Shown here: positions 49,924 to 58,901 of the stretch, in pieces
Numbering within the stretch: position 1 is the first letter of the stretch
Layout: the number at the start of each line of letters is the position of its first letter
NCBI GenBank assembly: GCA_036734105.1
Contig: DAIMZH010000009.1
Location: 1-64,000, forward strand
DNA length: 64,000 bases
Direction of reading: 5' to 3'
Origin: Azoarcus_F sp036734105
GTDB taxonomy: Bacteria; Pseudomonadota; Gammaproteobacteria; Burkholderiales; Rhodocyclaceae
Position numbers and translations under genes: made by a program
The notes under the pieces: generated by a model
Database searches by the model: none
What the model saw: only the letters and a program-made list of their open reading frames with translations
Told to the model about the DNA's origin: nothing

Positions 49924-52146
49924 ATGGAAATCAAGGTCAACTTTCTCGACAAGCTTCGCCTTGAGGCAAAGTTTGACGACTTCACAGTCATTGCCGACCA
50001 GCCCATCCGCTATAAGGGCGACGGCTCTGCGCCCGGCCCATTTGATTACTTCCTGGCCTCGTCCGCGCTGTGCGCTGCCTACTTTGTCAAACTGTACTGC
50101 GAAACCCGCAACATCCCGACCGACGGCATCCGCTTGTCGCAGAACAACATCGTTGATCCGGATAACCGCTATCAGCAGATCTTCAAGATTCAGATCGAGT
50201 TGCCTGAGCACATTTCAGCCAAAGACCGACAGGGTATCCTGCGCTCCGCCGGTCGCTGCACGGTGAAGAAAGTAGTTCAGGCAGGCCCCGAGTTCGTGAT
50301 CGAAGAAGTGGTCAATCTGGATGAAGACGCACAGGCCTTGCTGACGCTCAATATTGACCCGGAGTCCAGAACTTATATCGCAGGCAAGGACTTGCCGCTG
50401 GAGCAGACCATTGCCAACATGTCTGCAGTGCTGGCCGAGCTGGGCATCAAGATCGAGATCGCCTCATGGCGCAATCTTGTCCCCAACGTGTGGTCCCTGC
50501 ACATCCGCGATGCGCACTCGCCGATGTGTTTTACCAATGGCAAGGGCGCAACCAAGGAGAGCGCGCTGGCGTCGGCCCTGGGAGAGTTCATCGAACGGCT
50601 CAACTGCAACCACTTCTACAATGACCAGTTCTGGGGCGAGGACATTGCCAATGCGCCGTTTGTGCACTACCCGGATGAACGCTGGTTCATCCCTGGCCCA
50701 AACGATGCCCTGCCTGCGGGGATTCTCGATGACTACTGCCTGCAGATCTACAACCCCGATGGCGAGTTACGTGGCTCCCACCTTTACGACACTAACTCCG
50801 GCAATGTCGAACGCGGCATCTGCTCGTTGCCGTATGTACGTCAATCGGACGGCGCAGTGGTGTACTTTCCGTCAAATCTGATCGACAACCTGTTTCTCAG
50901 CAACGGCATGAGCGCCGGTAACACCCTGGCTGAAGCGCAGGTGCAGTGCCTGTCGGAGATCTTCGAGCGGGCGGTAAAGCGAGAGATTCTGGAAGGGGAA
51001 ATTGCCCTGCCGGACGTGCCACAGGCAGTGCTGGCGAAATACCCTGGCATCATGGCCGGCGTTGAGGAACTGGAAAAGCAGGGATTTCCGGTGCTAGTCA
51101 AGGATGCATCGCTGGGCGGACGCTTTCCGGTGATGTGTGTGACCTTGATGAACCCGCGCACTGGCGGCGTGTTTGCCTCGTTTGGGGCACACCCGAGCCT
51201 GGAGGTGGCACTGGAACGCAGTCTCACCGAGTTGCTGCAGGGGCGCAGTTTTGAAGGCCTCAATGACCTGCCCCAGCCCACCTTCGAGAGCAACGCCGTT
51301 ACTGAGCCAAACAATTTTGTCGAGCACTTCATCGACTCCAGCGGCGTGGTGTCATGGCGCTTTTTCAGTGCCAGAGCGGATCATGATTTTGTCGAATGGG
51401 ACTTCTCGGCGCAGGGTGACGGCAGCCCAGCAAGCGCCAATATAGAAGAGGCCGCAACCCTGTCGAGCATTCTGGAAGACCTGGGCAAGGAGGTGTACAT
51501 GGCAGTGTACGACCAGCTCGGAGCCTGTGCCTGTCGCATCCTGGTGCCGGGTTACTCGGAGGTATACCCAGTTGAAGACCTGATCTGGGACAACACCAAC
51601 AAGGCCTTGCTGTTCCGCAAAGACATCCTGAACCTGCACAGCCTGGATGAAACCGGCCTGGAGTCTCTTTTAGAACGCCTGGAGGACAGCGAGCTTGATG
51701 ACTACACCGACATCATCCGCCTGATTGGGGTCGAATTCGACGAAAACACCGCGTGGGGGCAGCTCACCATTGTTGAGCTCAAGCTGCTGATCAACCTCGC
51801 CTTGCAACAATTGGAAGCGGCCAAGGAGCAACTGGAAGCCTTGCTGCATTACAACGAGCTGGCGGAGGACCGCGTTCGGTTCTATCAGGCCTTGAATGTG
51901 GTGCTGGAGGTGGAGCTGGACGACGAACTTGAGCTGGAAGATTACGAGCACAACTTCCGGCGGATGTTCGGCGACTCGCGCATGGACGCTGCAATCGGCT
52001 CGGTCACAGGCAGCGTCCGCTTTTACGGGCTGACGCCCACCAACACTAGACTGGACGGCCTGGACAAACACCTGCGCCTGATCGACAGCTACAACAAGCT
52101 GCACACGGCACGGGCCAAGGCAGTGGCGGCATCCAGCCAGCGCTGA
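49924..52146 (+). CDS. OsmC-YcaO fusion protein
   Basis: A 740-residue protein. Residues about 1-140 form an OsmC-like domain with its two cysteines (SSALCAAYF and SAGRCTVKK), a peroxiredoxin-type fold. Residues about 165-560 form the YcaO domain with the ATP-binding glutamates in ESALASALGEFIERL and EAQVQCLSEIFERAV and the later ALERSLTELLQGR. The tail (about 560-740) is a helical YcaO C-terminal extension, as in E. coli YcaO, which helps RimO methylthiolate ribosomal protein S12. ATG 49924 is chosen because the conserved domain begins there; longer readings run into CIRCE. The fusion suggests oxidant-linked peptide-backbone or ribosome modification. Confidence 0.9.
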   Translation: MEIKVNFLDKLRLEAKFDDFTVIADQPIRYKGDGSAPGPFDYFLASSALCAAYFVKLYCETRNIPTDGIRLSQNNIVDPDNRYQQIFKIQIELPEHISAKDRQGILRSAGRCTVKKVVQAGPEFVIEEVVNLDEDAQALLTLNIDPESRTYIAGKDLPLEQTIANMSAVLAELGIKIEIASWRNLVPNVWSLHIRDAHSPMCFTNGKGATKESALASALGEFIERLNCNHFYNDQFWGEDIANAPFVHYPDERWFIPGPNDALPAGILDDYCLQIYNPDGELRGSHLYDTNSGNVERGICSLPYVRQSDGAVVYFPSNLIDNLFLSNGMSAGNTLAEAQVQCLSEIFERAVKREILEGEIALPDVPQAVLAKYPGIMAGVEELEKQGFPVLVKDASLGGRFPVMCVTLMNPRTGGVFASFGAHPSLEVALERSLTELLQGRSFEGLNDLPQPTFESNAVTEPNNFVEHFIDSSGVVSWRFFSARADHDFVEWDFSAQGDGSPASANIEEAATLSSILEDLGKEVYMAVYDQLGACACRILVPGYSEVYPVEDLIWDNTNKALLFRKDILNLHSLDETGLESLLERLEDSELDDYTDIIRLIGVEFDENTAWGQLTIVELKLLINLALQQLEAAKEQLEALLHYNELAEDRVRFYQALNVVLEVELDDELELEDYEHNFRRMFGDSRMDAAIGSVTGSVRFYGLTPTNTRLDGLDKHLRLIDSYNKLHTARAKAVAASSQR

Positions 52147-52223
52147 GCTGGGCCACGGACCAATGGCTTGCTCAAACGTCTGTCGCTGAGCGCTGTTCCG
52201 ACATCCACAGAACTTCTGGCGAA

Positions 52224-52466
52224 TTGACGCAGGCGCGCCGCGAGTTCGATGAGGCACTGGAAGAATTGAACGGCTTCAACAGCAACACCCCGGCCCTGAC
52301 CAGCCGACTGGAACTGGTGAAGCAGCAATGGTTCTTCTTTGAGGCCGCACTCGATGAACAACGACCGGGCGACACGACACTGGCCACCAACGTCGCGACT
52401 ACCAGCGAGCGCATTCTGGAGATGATGGAAGAGGTGGTCCAGCTATACGAAAAACTCGACAACTGA
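52224..52466 (+). pseudogene. fragment resembling the PilJ-type MCP N-terminal domain
   Basis: An 80-residue reading whose segments RLELVKQQWFFFEAALD and ATTSERILEMMEEVVQLYEKL match, from memory, the second half of the type IV pilus MCP N-terminal (PilJ-N) domain. The expected first half (an AGRQRMLSQRM-like helix) is absent, the only in-frame start is TTG 52224 without a ribosome site, and the frame stays open backwards into the end of the YcaO gene. It is therefore probably a truncated remnant; an expressed short protein cannot be excluded. Confidence 0.45.
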
Positions 52467-52481
52467 ACCACCCGTTGGTCA

Positions 52482-55400
52482 TCAGCCTGACATCGCCATC
52501 AGGCTGGCATTGCCACCGGCTGCGGTGGTGTTGATGCTGAGGGTGCGTTCATGGATGAGCATGTGCAACTGATATGTCGGCTCGGGCAGCAGCAGTGGCA
52601 CGATAGGCCCGGGGCGTTGCGACAGGACGCGCTGCCAGGCGTCGGTTTCGTCCTTGCCGGTGTCGAGCAGCAGCGCATCCCAGTGGGCCAGACGAATATC
52701 CTCAACCAGCATCAGGCTCTGCCTGACCAACTCCGGCAAGGCATTACAAAGCGCACGGTTCTGCTTTAGTTCGGCGAGCATCACCCGGTTGCCACTGGCC
52801 AGCGCCGCCAGCAACTGATGCACGGTGCCAGCAAGCGTGTCAGCCACCGCGGCCACCTGTCCGCGCGGCACAAAACGCAGCAGGTTGTCCTCGCCGGTTG
52901 GGCCTGGCAGCTTCAACTCCATGCCAACCACCCGGCGGCTGCGGTAAACATCGGCACGGTCGCGCAACACGGCAAGCTCGTCGCCATCGAGATGGGCACG
53001 CCCTCCTTGCTCAAGCCATTCGGCCAGTGCCTCAAAGGGCTTGGGAGCCGACGCCCGAGAATAGCGCCGCAGGTCTGGTCCAGGCGTGTGGCGTAGCAAC
53101 CTGTGCATATAGAGCGGCCCGCCTGCCTTGGGACCTGTGCCAGACAAGCCCTCTCCGCCAAAAGGCTGCACCCCGACCACGGCCCCAATGATGTTGCGAT
53201 TGACGTAGAGGTTGCCCACATGCGCGGCGGCCACCACTTGGGCGATGGTCTCGTCTATGCGGCTGTGCACCCCCATGGTCAGGCCATAGCCAGTGCCGTT
53301 GATATGTTGCACCAGCGACTCGAGATCCCGGGCACGATAACGCAACACATGCAGAATCGGACCAAACTGCTCTCGCTCCAGAGAGTCCAGCGAGTCAATT
53401 TCGATGAGACTGGGCGCAACAAAACTGCCGTTTGCGCAGGACTCCGGCAAGGGCAGACGCTCGATCCGGCAACCACGTTCGCGCATCTGTGCGACATGTG
53501 CCTCCAGCCCGACACGCGCGTCCTCGTCTATCACTGGGCCGACGTCGCAGCGCACATCGGCCGGATTACCAATACGCAACTCCTGCATGGCACCACGCAA
53601 CATGTGAAGCACGCGGTCGGCGATGTCGTCCTGCAGGCACAATACACGCAATGCAGAGCAGCGCTGCCCGGCGGAATCAAAGCTGGAAGCAATCACGTCG
53701 GCCACCACTTGCTCAGGCAAGGCGGTGGAGTCGACGATCATGACGTTCTGGCCGCCGGTTTCGGCAATCAAGCGTACATCGCCGCCACGTTCGGCCAGCG
53801 TGCGCTGAATGATGCGCGCCACCTCGGTTGAGCCGGTAAACATCACGCCCTGCACACCGCCCGAGGCCACCAGCCCGGCACCGGCCACCTCACCGCTACC
53901 CGGCAACAGTTGCAAGGCATCGGCAGGCACGCCGGCGCGATGCAGCAGACGTGTCGCTGCGGCTGCGATCAATGGCGTCTGCTCGGCTGGCTTGGCCAGC
54001 ACCGGATTGCCAGCGGCCAGCGCGGCGCTGACCTGGCCTGTGAAGATGGCCAACGGAAAGTTCCACGGGCTGATGCACACCACGGGGCCAAGAGGGCGGT
54101 GGCTGGCGTTGTCAAAGCTGCGGCACTCGGCCGCGTAATAGCGCAGAAAGTCGACCGCCTCGCGTATCTCGGCCACTGCGTTAGCCCATGACTTTCCTGC
54201 TTCGCGCACGGTTAGCGCAATCAACCCGGCAGCCTGCTTTTCCATCAGGTCAGCAGCACGCGCCAGAATGCTTGAGCGTTCGGCCGGTTGCCTCGCCGCC
54301 CAGTCACTGCCTTGGGCGGCCTGCACTGCCTGCTCGACATCCGCAGCGCCCGCCTCCACGACCTCGCCAACCTGCTCACGCCTGTTTGCCGGGTTCAGCA
54401 CCGCATGCGCCTTGCCTGCGCTCGGTGCTGCTGATGCCAGCAAAGGCGCAGCGTTAAAACTCTGCTCCAGAGAATCCATCAACGCTGCGGCGAGTTGCTG
54501 GCGTACCGGCTCGGCGGATAGATCAAAGCCCCGGGAGTTGTGTCTGCTCGCGCCGAACATGTCGCGCGGCAAGCTGATGCGTGGGTGAGGTGTGCCGGCA
54601 AGCTTGTCAGCCTCGCTGACCGGGTCAGCCACCAGCTCTTCGATTGACACGCTCTCATCCACGATGCGATTTACAAAGCTGCTGTTGGCACCGTTTTCGA
54701 GTAGACGCCGCACTAGGTAAGCAAGCAGTGTTTCGTGCGAACCGACCGGCGCATAGATGCGCACACGGCGGCGGCTCTGCGGATCAGCCAGCACCGCATC
54801 GTAGAGCGACTCACCCATGCCATGCAGACACTGAAACTCATAATCATCTGCACCTGCGTCCGCCCCCGCCATGTGCATCACGGCTGCCAGCGAGTGCGCG
54901 TTGTGCGTGGCAAATTGCGGATAGATCCGGTCACGTGCGGCCAGCAGCTTGCGGGCGCAGGCCAGAAAGCTGACATCGGTGTAGACTTTTCGGGTCCACA
55001 CCGGATAACCCGTCAAGCCGTCAACCTGGGCACGTTTGATCTCGGCATCCCAGTAGGCCCCCTTGACCAGCCGAACCATGATCCGTCTTTCGTTCCGCGC
55101 TGCCAGCGCGATGATCCAGTCGAGCACCGCAAAGGCACGTTTCTGATAGGCTTGCACGACAAAGCCCAGGCCATTCCAGCCGCGCAGATCCGCGTGCTCG
55201 GCGAGCATTTCCAGCATGTCCAGGGACAAGTCCAGCCGGTCGGCTTCTTCGGCGTCTATGTTCAGACCAATATCGTAATCCCGGGCGAGCCGGCACAGGC
55301 CCAGCAAGCGAGGCGCAAGCTCGTCACGTACCCGGTCCGGCTGCGACCACACATAGCGCGGGTGCAAGGCCGACAGTTTGACCGAGATGCCGTTGCCGTC

Positions 55401-56144
55401 AATCACGCCACGGCCGCGACTATCCTTGCCTATCGCGTGGATAGCCTGCTCATAGGCGGCCAGATAGTGCTCGGCGTCCTCGGCAGTCGCGGCCGCCTCG
55501 CCAAGCATGTCAAAAGAATACCGATAGCCGCGCTTTTCTGCTGGCTTGCCACGTGCCAGCGCCTCCTTGATGTCACGGCCGGTGACAAACTGTTCCCCCA
55601 GCATACGCATGGCCAGATCCATGCTCTTGCGGATCAACGGTTCTCCGCCTCTGGCGAGCAGGCGATTGAGGGCGCTGGCAAGCCCCTCTTCGCTGCGCGT
55701 GGCCACTAGCCGACCGGTCAGCAGCAAGCCCCAGGTGGCGGCATTGACGAATAGCGAGGCGCTGTTTCCCAAATGCGCACGCCAGTCGCCATGGGCCAGT
55801 TTGTCGCGGATCAGGCGATCGGCGGTGGCCTTGTCCGGAACACGCAGCAAGGCCTCTGCCAGACACATCAGGGCGACACCTTCCTGACTGGACAGGGAAA
55901 ACTCTTTCATCAAGGCATCGACACCGCTGGATTTCGTGCGGCTCAGACGCAGAGCCTTGACCAACTGGCCAGCCCGGCGGGCCACCCCAGCCTCGTCAGC
56001 ATCGGGCTGTCTGGCAAACTCGATCAGATCCGGCAGCAATTGAGACTCCGCTGCACGATAGGCCTCGTTGATACGCTGTCGCAAGACATCTCGCGGTTGC
56101 TCTGGCAGGGCGGCAGAATCTCCCATCGCATGCGCAGTGGTCAT
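52482..56144 (-). CDS. putA: bifunctional proline dehydrogenase / P5C dehydrogenase
   Basis: The 1220-residue PutA oxidises proline to glutamate in two steps. The proline dehydrogenase barrel (about 190-480) contains RLVKGAYWDAEIKRAQ. The aldehyde dehydrogenase (about 560-1020) has ISPWNFPLAIFTGQ, the NAD loop and the catalytic Cys in SAGQRCSALR. A C-terminal ALDH-like domain follows. The N-terminal ribbon-helix-helix DNA-binding domain of E. coli PutA is absent, so this form does not repress its own gene; the Lrp regulator at 58.4 kb may do so. AGGAG lies 7 nt before ATG 56144. It is in line with agcS and usp. Confidence 0.97.
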   Translation of the reverse strand: MTTAHAMGDSAALPEQPRDVLRQRINEAYRAAESQLLPDLIEFARQPDADEAGVARRAGQLVKALRLSRTKSSGVDALMKEFSLSSQEGVALMCLAEALLRVPDKATADRLIRDKLAHGDWRAHLGNSASLFVNAATWGLLLTGRLVATRSEEGLASALNRLLARGGEPLIRKSMDLAMRMLGEQFVTGRDIKEALARGKPAEKRGYRYSFDMLGEAAATAEDAEHYLAAYEQAIHAIGKDSRGRGVIDGNGISVKLSALHPRYVWSQPDRVRDELAPRLLGLCRLARDYDIGLNIDAEEADRLDLSLDMLEMLAEHADLRGWNGLGFVVQAYQKRAFAVLDWIIALAARNERRIMVRLVKGAYWDAEIKRAQVDGLTGYPVWTRKVYTDVSFLACARKLLAARDRIYPQFATHNAHSLAAVMHMAGADAGADDYEFQCLHGMGESLYDAVLADPQSRRRVRIYAPVGSHETLLAYLVRRLLENGANSSFVNRIVDESVSIEELVADPVSEADKLAGTPHPRISLPRDMFGASRHNSRGFDLSAEPVRQQLAAALMDSLEQSFNAAPLLASAAPSAGKAHAVLNPANRREQVGEVVEAGAADVEQAVQAAQGSDWAARQPAERSSILARAADLMEKQAAGLIALTVREAGKSWANAVAEIREAVDFLRYYAAECRSFDNASHRPLGPVVCISPWNFPLAIFTGQVSAALAAGNPVLAKPAEQTPLIAAAATRLLHRAGVPADALQLLPGSGEVAGAGLVASGGVQGVMFTGSTEVARIIQRTLAERGGDVRLIAETGGQNVMIVDSTALPEQVVADVIASSFDSAGQRCSALRVLCLQDDIADRVLHMLRGAMQELRIGNPADVRCDVGPVIDEDARVGLEAHVAQMRERGCRIERLPLPESCANGSFVAPSLIEIDSLDSLEREQFGPILHVLRYRARDLESLVQHINGTGYGLTMGVHSRIDETIAQVVAAAHVGNLYVNRNIIGAVVGVQPFGGEGLSGTGPKAGGPLYMHRLLRHTPGPDLRRYSRASAPKPFEALAEWLEQGGRAHLDGDELAVLRDRADVYRSRRVVGMELKLPGPTGEDNLLRFVPRGQVAAVADTLAGTVHQLLAALASGNRVMLAELKQNRALCNALPELVRQSLMLVEDIRLAHWDALLLDTGKDETDAWQRVLSQRPGPIVPLLLPEPTYQLHMLIHERTLSINTTAAGGNASLMAMSG

Positions 56145-56264
56145 GATGTTACTCCTGGGTGTAAAAAGCAGCACAGTGCTGCATTCAAACTGAAGGAGGG
56201 CTGGCCAAGCCAGCCCTCGTTTAACCTTTAATGTTGGGCAAGGCTGCGCCTTGCCCCGGCCAAC

Positions 56265-57776
56265 TCAGCGGTAACGCTTGATCTCACCGCTTTCGATGCG
56301 CGCCCAATAGCTGGCCACCTCACGCTTGACCACAGGCATCAGCAGATACAAACCGATCACGTTAGGCAAGGCCATGGCAAAGATCATGGAGTCCGAGAAA
56401 TCGATGACGGGTCCCAGACTCATGCTTGACCCTGCCACCACGCACAGGCAGAAGAACAGCTTGTAAATGTTCTCCATGGACTTGTTCTCTCCGAACAGAT
56501 AAGTCCAGGACTTCAGCCCGTAGTAAGACCACGCGATCATGGTGGAGAAGGCAAACAACACCACTGCCACGGCAAGAACTACCGGAAACCATGGGAAAGC
56601 AGTGGCAAATGCGGCAGAGGTGAGCTGAACACCGGTGAGGTCGGTAGCCAGTTGACCAGAGATAACGATCACCAGCGCGGTCATGGTGCAGATCACAACG
56701 GTGTCAATGAACGGCTCAAGCAAGGCTACATAGCCCTGGCTGACCGGCTCATTGGTACGCACCGCCGAGTGGGCGATTGGCGCTGAACCGATACCGGCCT
56801 CGTTGGAGAAGGCTGCACGTCTGAAACCTTGGATCAACGCACCAATGGCGCCACCAGCAACCCCTTCAGGGGAGAACGCACCTGTGATGATCTGACCAAA
56901 AGCCCAACCCACCATGTCAATATTCATCACGATGATGACCAGGCCGGCACCCAGATAAATGGCGGCCATCAGTGGAACGATCTTTTCAGTGACGCGGGCA
57001 ATCGACTTGATGCCACCTATGATCACCATGCCTACTATGCCAGCCAGCACCAGGCCGAACAGCCAGCCCTTGTCGGCCATGAAGCTGGCCTCACCACCGG
57101 TGACATTGACAACCTGCTGAAAGGCCTGATTGGCCTGGAACATGTTGCCACCACCGACCGCTCCACCTATGCAGCAGATGGCGAAGAAGGCGGCGAAAAA
57201 GCGCCCGAGCCCTGGCTTGCCAATCTCCGCAAAACCGCGGGAAAGGTAATACATCGGGCCACCCGAGACGGTTCCATCCGGTTTCTCCTTGCGGTACTTC
57301 ACGCCCAGGGTCACCTCGGTGAACTTGGACGCCATACCCATCAAGCCCGCCAGAATCATCCAGAAGGTTGCGCCTGCCCCGCCAATCGACACTGCCACCG
57401 CCACACCGGCGATGTTGCCCAGACCTACCGTTGCTGACAAAGCTGTTGTGAGCGCCTGAAAACGCGATACCTCACCAGCATCCTTGGGGTTGTCGTAGCG
57501 ACCGCGAACCACATCCAGTGAGTGCTTGAAACCGCGAAACTGTATGAAACCAAAGTAAAAGGTGAATACTGCAGCAGCAACGATTAGCCAGCCCACGATG
57601 AGCGGGAAATTGACTCCTGCGATGGGCACCGAAAAGAAGATTATGCCGGCGACGAAGTCGGAGATTGGCGACAACGCGGCGTTGATCGTCTCATCCAGGG
57701 TCTGGGCAATCTGGGCGTTTGCCGACGTTGAGGCCGCCGTGAGCGTAGCGGCTGCAGCCAGTGTCTTGTTTTGCAT
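56265..57776 (-). CDS. alanine/glycine:cation symporter (AGCS family)
   Basis: A 503-residue sodium or proton symporter with about 11 helices and an Ala/Ser/Thr-rich N-terminal segment like a cleavable signal. Family motifs are LSATVGLGNIAGVAVAVSIGGAGATFWMI, FRRAAFSNEAGIGSAPIAH and the GVKYR loop. Substrates of the family are alanine, glycine and in some cases proline or glutamine. AAAAGGAGA precedes the ATG. It lies 26 bp after the usp gene and 120 bp before putA on the same strand, suggesting a shared role in amino-acid uptake and catabolism. Confidence 0.94.
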   Translation of the reverse strand: MQNKTLAAAATLTAASTSANAQIAQTLDETINAALSPISDFVAGIIFFSVPIAGVNFPLIVGWLIVAAAVFTFYFGFIQFRGFKHSLDVVRGRYDNPKDAGEVSRFQALTTALSATVGLGNIAGVAVAVSIGGAGATFWMILAGLMGMASKFTEVTLGVKYRKEKPDGTVSGGPMYYLSRGFAEIGKPGLGRFFAAFFAICCIGGAVGGGNMFQANQAFQQVVNVTGGEASFMADKGWLFGLVLAGIVGMVIIGGIKSIARVTEKIVPLMAAIYLGAGLVIIVMNIDMVGWAFGQIITGAFSPEGVAGGAIGALIQGFRRAAFSNEAGIGSAPIAHSAVRTNEPVSQGYVALLEPFIDTVVICTMTALVIVISGQLATDLTGVQLTSAAFATAFPWFPVVLAVAVVLFAFSTMIAWSYYGLKSWTYLFGENKSMENIYKLFFCLCVVAGSSMSLGPVIDFSDSMIFAMALPNVIGLYLLMPVVKREVASYWARIESGEIKRYR

Positions 57777-57802
57777 GGTCAGATGTCTCCTTTTAAACTC
57801 GC

Positions 57803-58234
57803 TTACGGAACGACCGTAACCGGCACAGGCGACACCTGAACCAGTGACATGCCAACGCTGCCAATCAGCCGGGCAGCGAACTTGCTTCGGCCACGTCGGC
57901 CAACAAATATCTGCGCAGCATCGAGTTCGCGTGCAATTTCACACAATATCTCCACCGAGTGACCATAACGAACCTCGCTGCTGACCTTGACGCCTTGCTT
58001 TGCCAGTTTGTCCACCACCGGCTGCAACACCTTTTCGGCACGCGCAACCTCCTCCTGTCTACGGGCATGACGCTCTTCGAGCTCCTCCTGCGTCAAAAAG
58101 CTATAAGGCGACCACTCAAGCACGTGCACAAGATGCACTTGGCCTTCCTGTTGGGCTGCACAAGTAATTGCAAAGTCCACAGCACGATTGCATGGATCCG
58201 TGCCGTCAAAACCCACGATATATGTCTTCACCAT
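57803..58234 (-). CDS. universal stress protein family (UspA)
   Basis: A 143-residue single-domain Usp. It has the N-terminal strand KTYIVGFDGTDPC, and the ATP-binding pattern GRRGRSKFAARLIGSVGMSL (Gx2Gx9G[S/T] type) near the C-terminus, so nucleotide binding is likely. ATG 58234 has AAAGGA 6 nt upstream; a reading to 58276 is less likely. It is the first gene of the usp-agcS-putA direction and divergent from the Lrp-type regulator. Its function beyond stress-related nucleotide binding is unknown. Confidence 0.9.
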   Translation of the reverse strand: MVKTYIVGFDGTDPCNRAVDFAITCAAQQEGQVHLVHVLEWSPYSFLTQEELEERHARRQEEVARAEKVLQPVVDKLAKQGVKVSSEVRYGHSVEILCEIARELDAAQIFVGRRGRSKFAARLIGSVGMSLVQVSPVPVTVVP

Positions 58235-58358
58235 GTTCAGTCCTTTGATCTGTTGTTTTGAACCCGAACTGAGCACTCGTCAGCAAACAGTCCGGATGGA
58301 CGAATTTTTCACCAAAAACTTTAGTTTATGGCTCCAAAATTGATTTTTATACAGACGA

Positions 58359-58389
58359 TTTTCCTGATATTTTGCGAGTTACAGGAAAA
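58359..58389. promoter_or_regulatory. inverted repeat before the Lrp-type regulator
   Basis: TTTTCCTG (58359-58366) and CAGGAAAA (58382-58389) form a perfect 8-bp inverted repeat with a 15-bp AT-rich spacer, ending 16 bp before the regulator start. It lies in the shared region between the regulator and usp-agcS-putA. It could be an Lrp-family site for autoregulation or putA control. Confidence 0.45.
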
Positions 58390-58405
58390 TGACACTGGAT
58401 CGGCC

Positions 58406-58870
58406 ATGGATCGCATCGATCAACGCATACTTAATGAGCTGCAGCAGGACGGCAGGCTGTCAATTGTGGAACTCGCCGGGCGCGTTGGACTCACCAAGAC
58501 ACCCTGCGCTGAACGGGTTCGTCGGCTTGAAAAGATGGGGGTGATCAAGGGCTATCACGCCGAGCTCGACGCTGTCGCGCTTGGCGTAGGGCACGTGGTC
58601 ATGGTGGAGGTGTTGCTCGACAACACCACAGCTCAGGTGTTGAGAGACTTCGATGCTGCGGTACGACGCGTTCCGCAGATTCAGTCGTGCCACCTGATAG
58701 CGGGCAATTTCGATTACCTGCTGAAGGTGCGGACCCGCGATATCGCGGAATATCGCGACCTCATGGGCTCGGTAATCTCGGAGTTACCCTGCGTGAAACA
58801 GACTCACACCTATGTTGTACTCGAAACCGTCAAGGACGAGGTCAAGGTAGTCGTCGGGCCCGGCTGTTAA
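58406..58870 (+). CDS. Lrp/AsnC family transcriptional regulator
   Basis: A 154-residue regulator. The N-terminal winged HTH (about 1-60: MDRIDQRILNELQQDGRLSI, VELAGRVGLTKTPCAERVRR) is followed by the RAM effector-binding domain (about 66-150, with VPQIQSCHLIAGNFDYLLKV). The TPCAERVRRLE recognition helix matches the BkdR/PutR group, which includes activators of proline dehydrogenase genes. It is divergent from usp-agcS-putA, which makes it the likely proline-responsive regulator of that set, as inference. ATG 58406 is preferred; a longer AT-rich reading to 58328 crosses the inverted repeat. Confidence 0.92.
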   Translation: MDRIDQRILNELQQDGRLSIVELAGRVGLTKTPCAERVRRLEKMGVIKGYHAELDAVALGVGHVVMVEVLLDNTTAQVLRDFDAAVRRVPQIQSCHLIAGNFDYLLKVRTRDIAEYRDLMGSVISELPCVKQTHTYVVLETVKDEVKVVVGPGC

Positions 58871-58901
58871 ACAGTTGGTCCGGACCCCGAACGGGTTTGT
58901 A

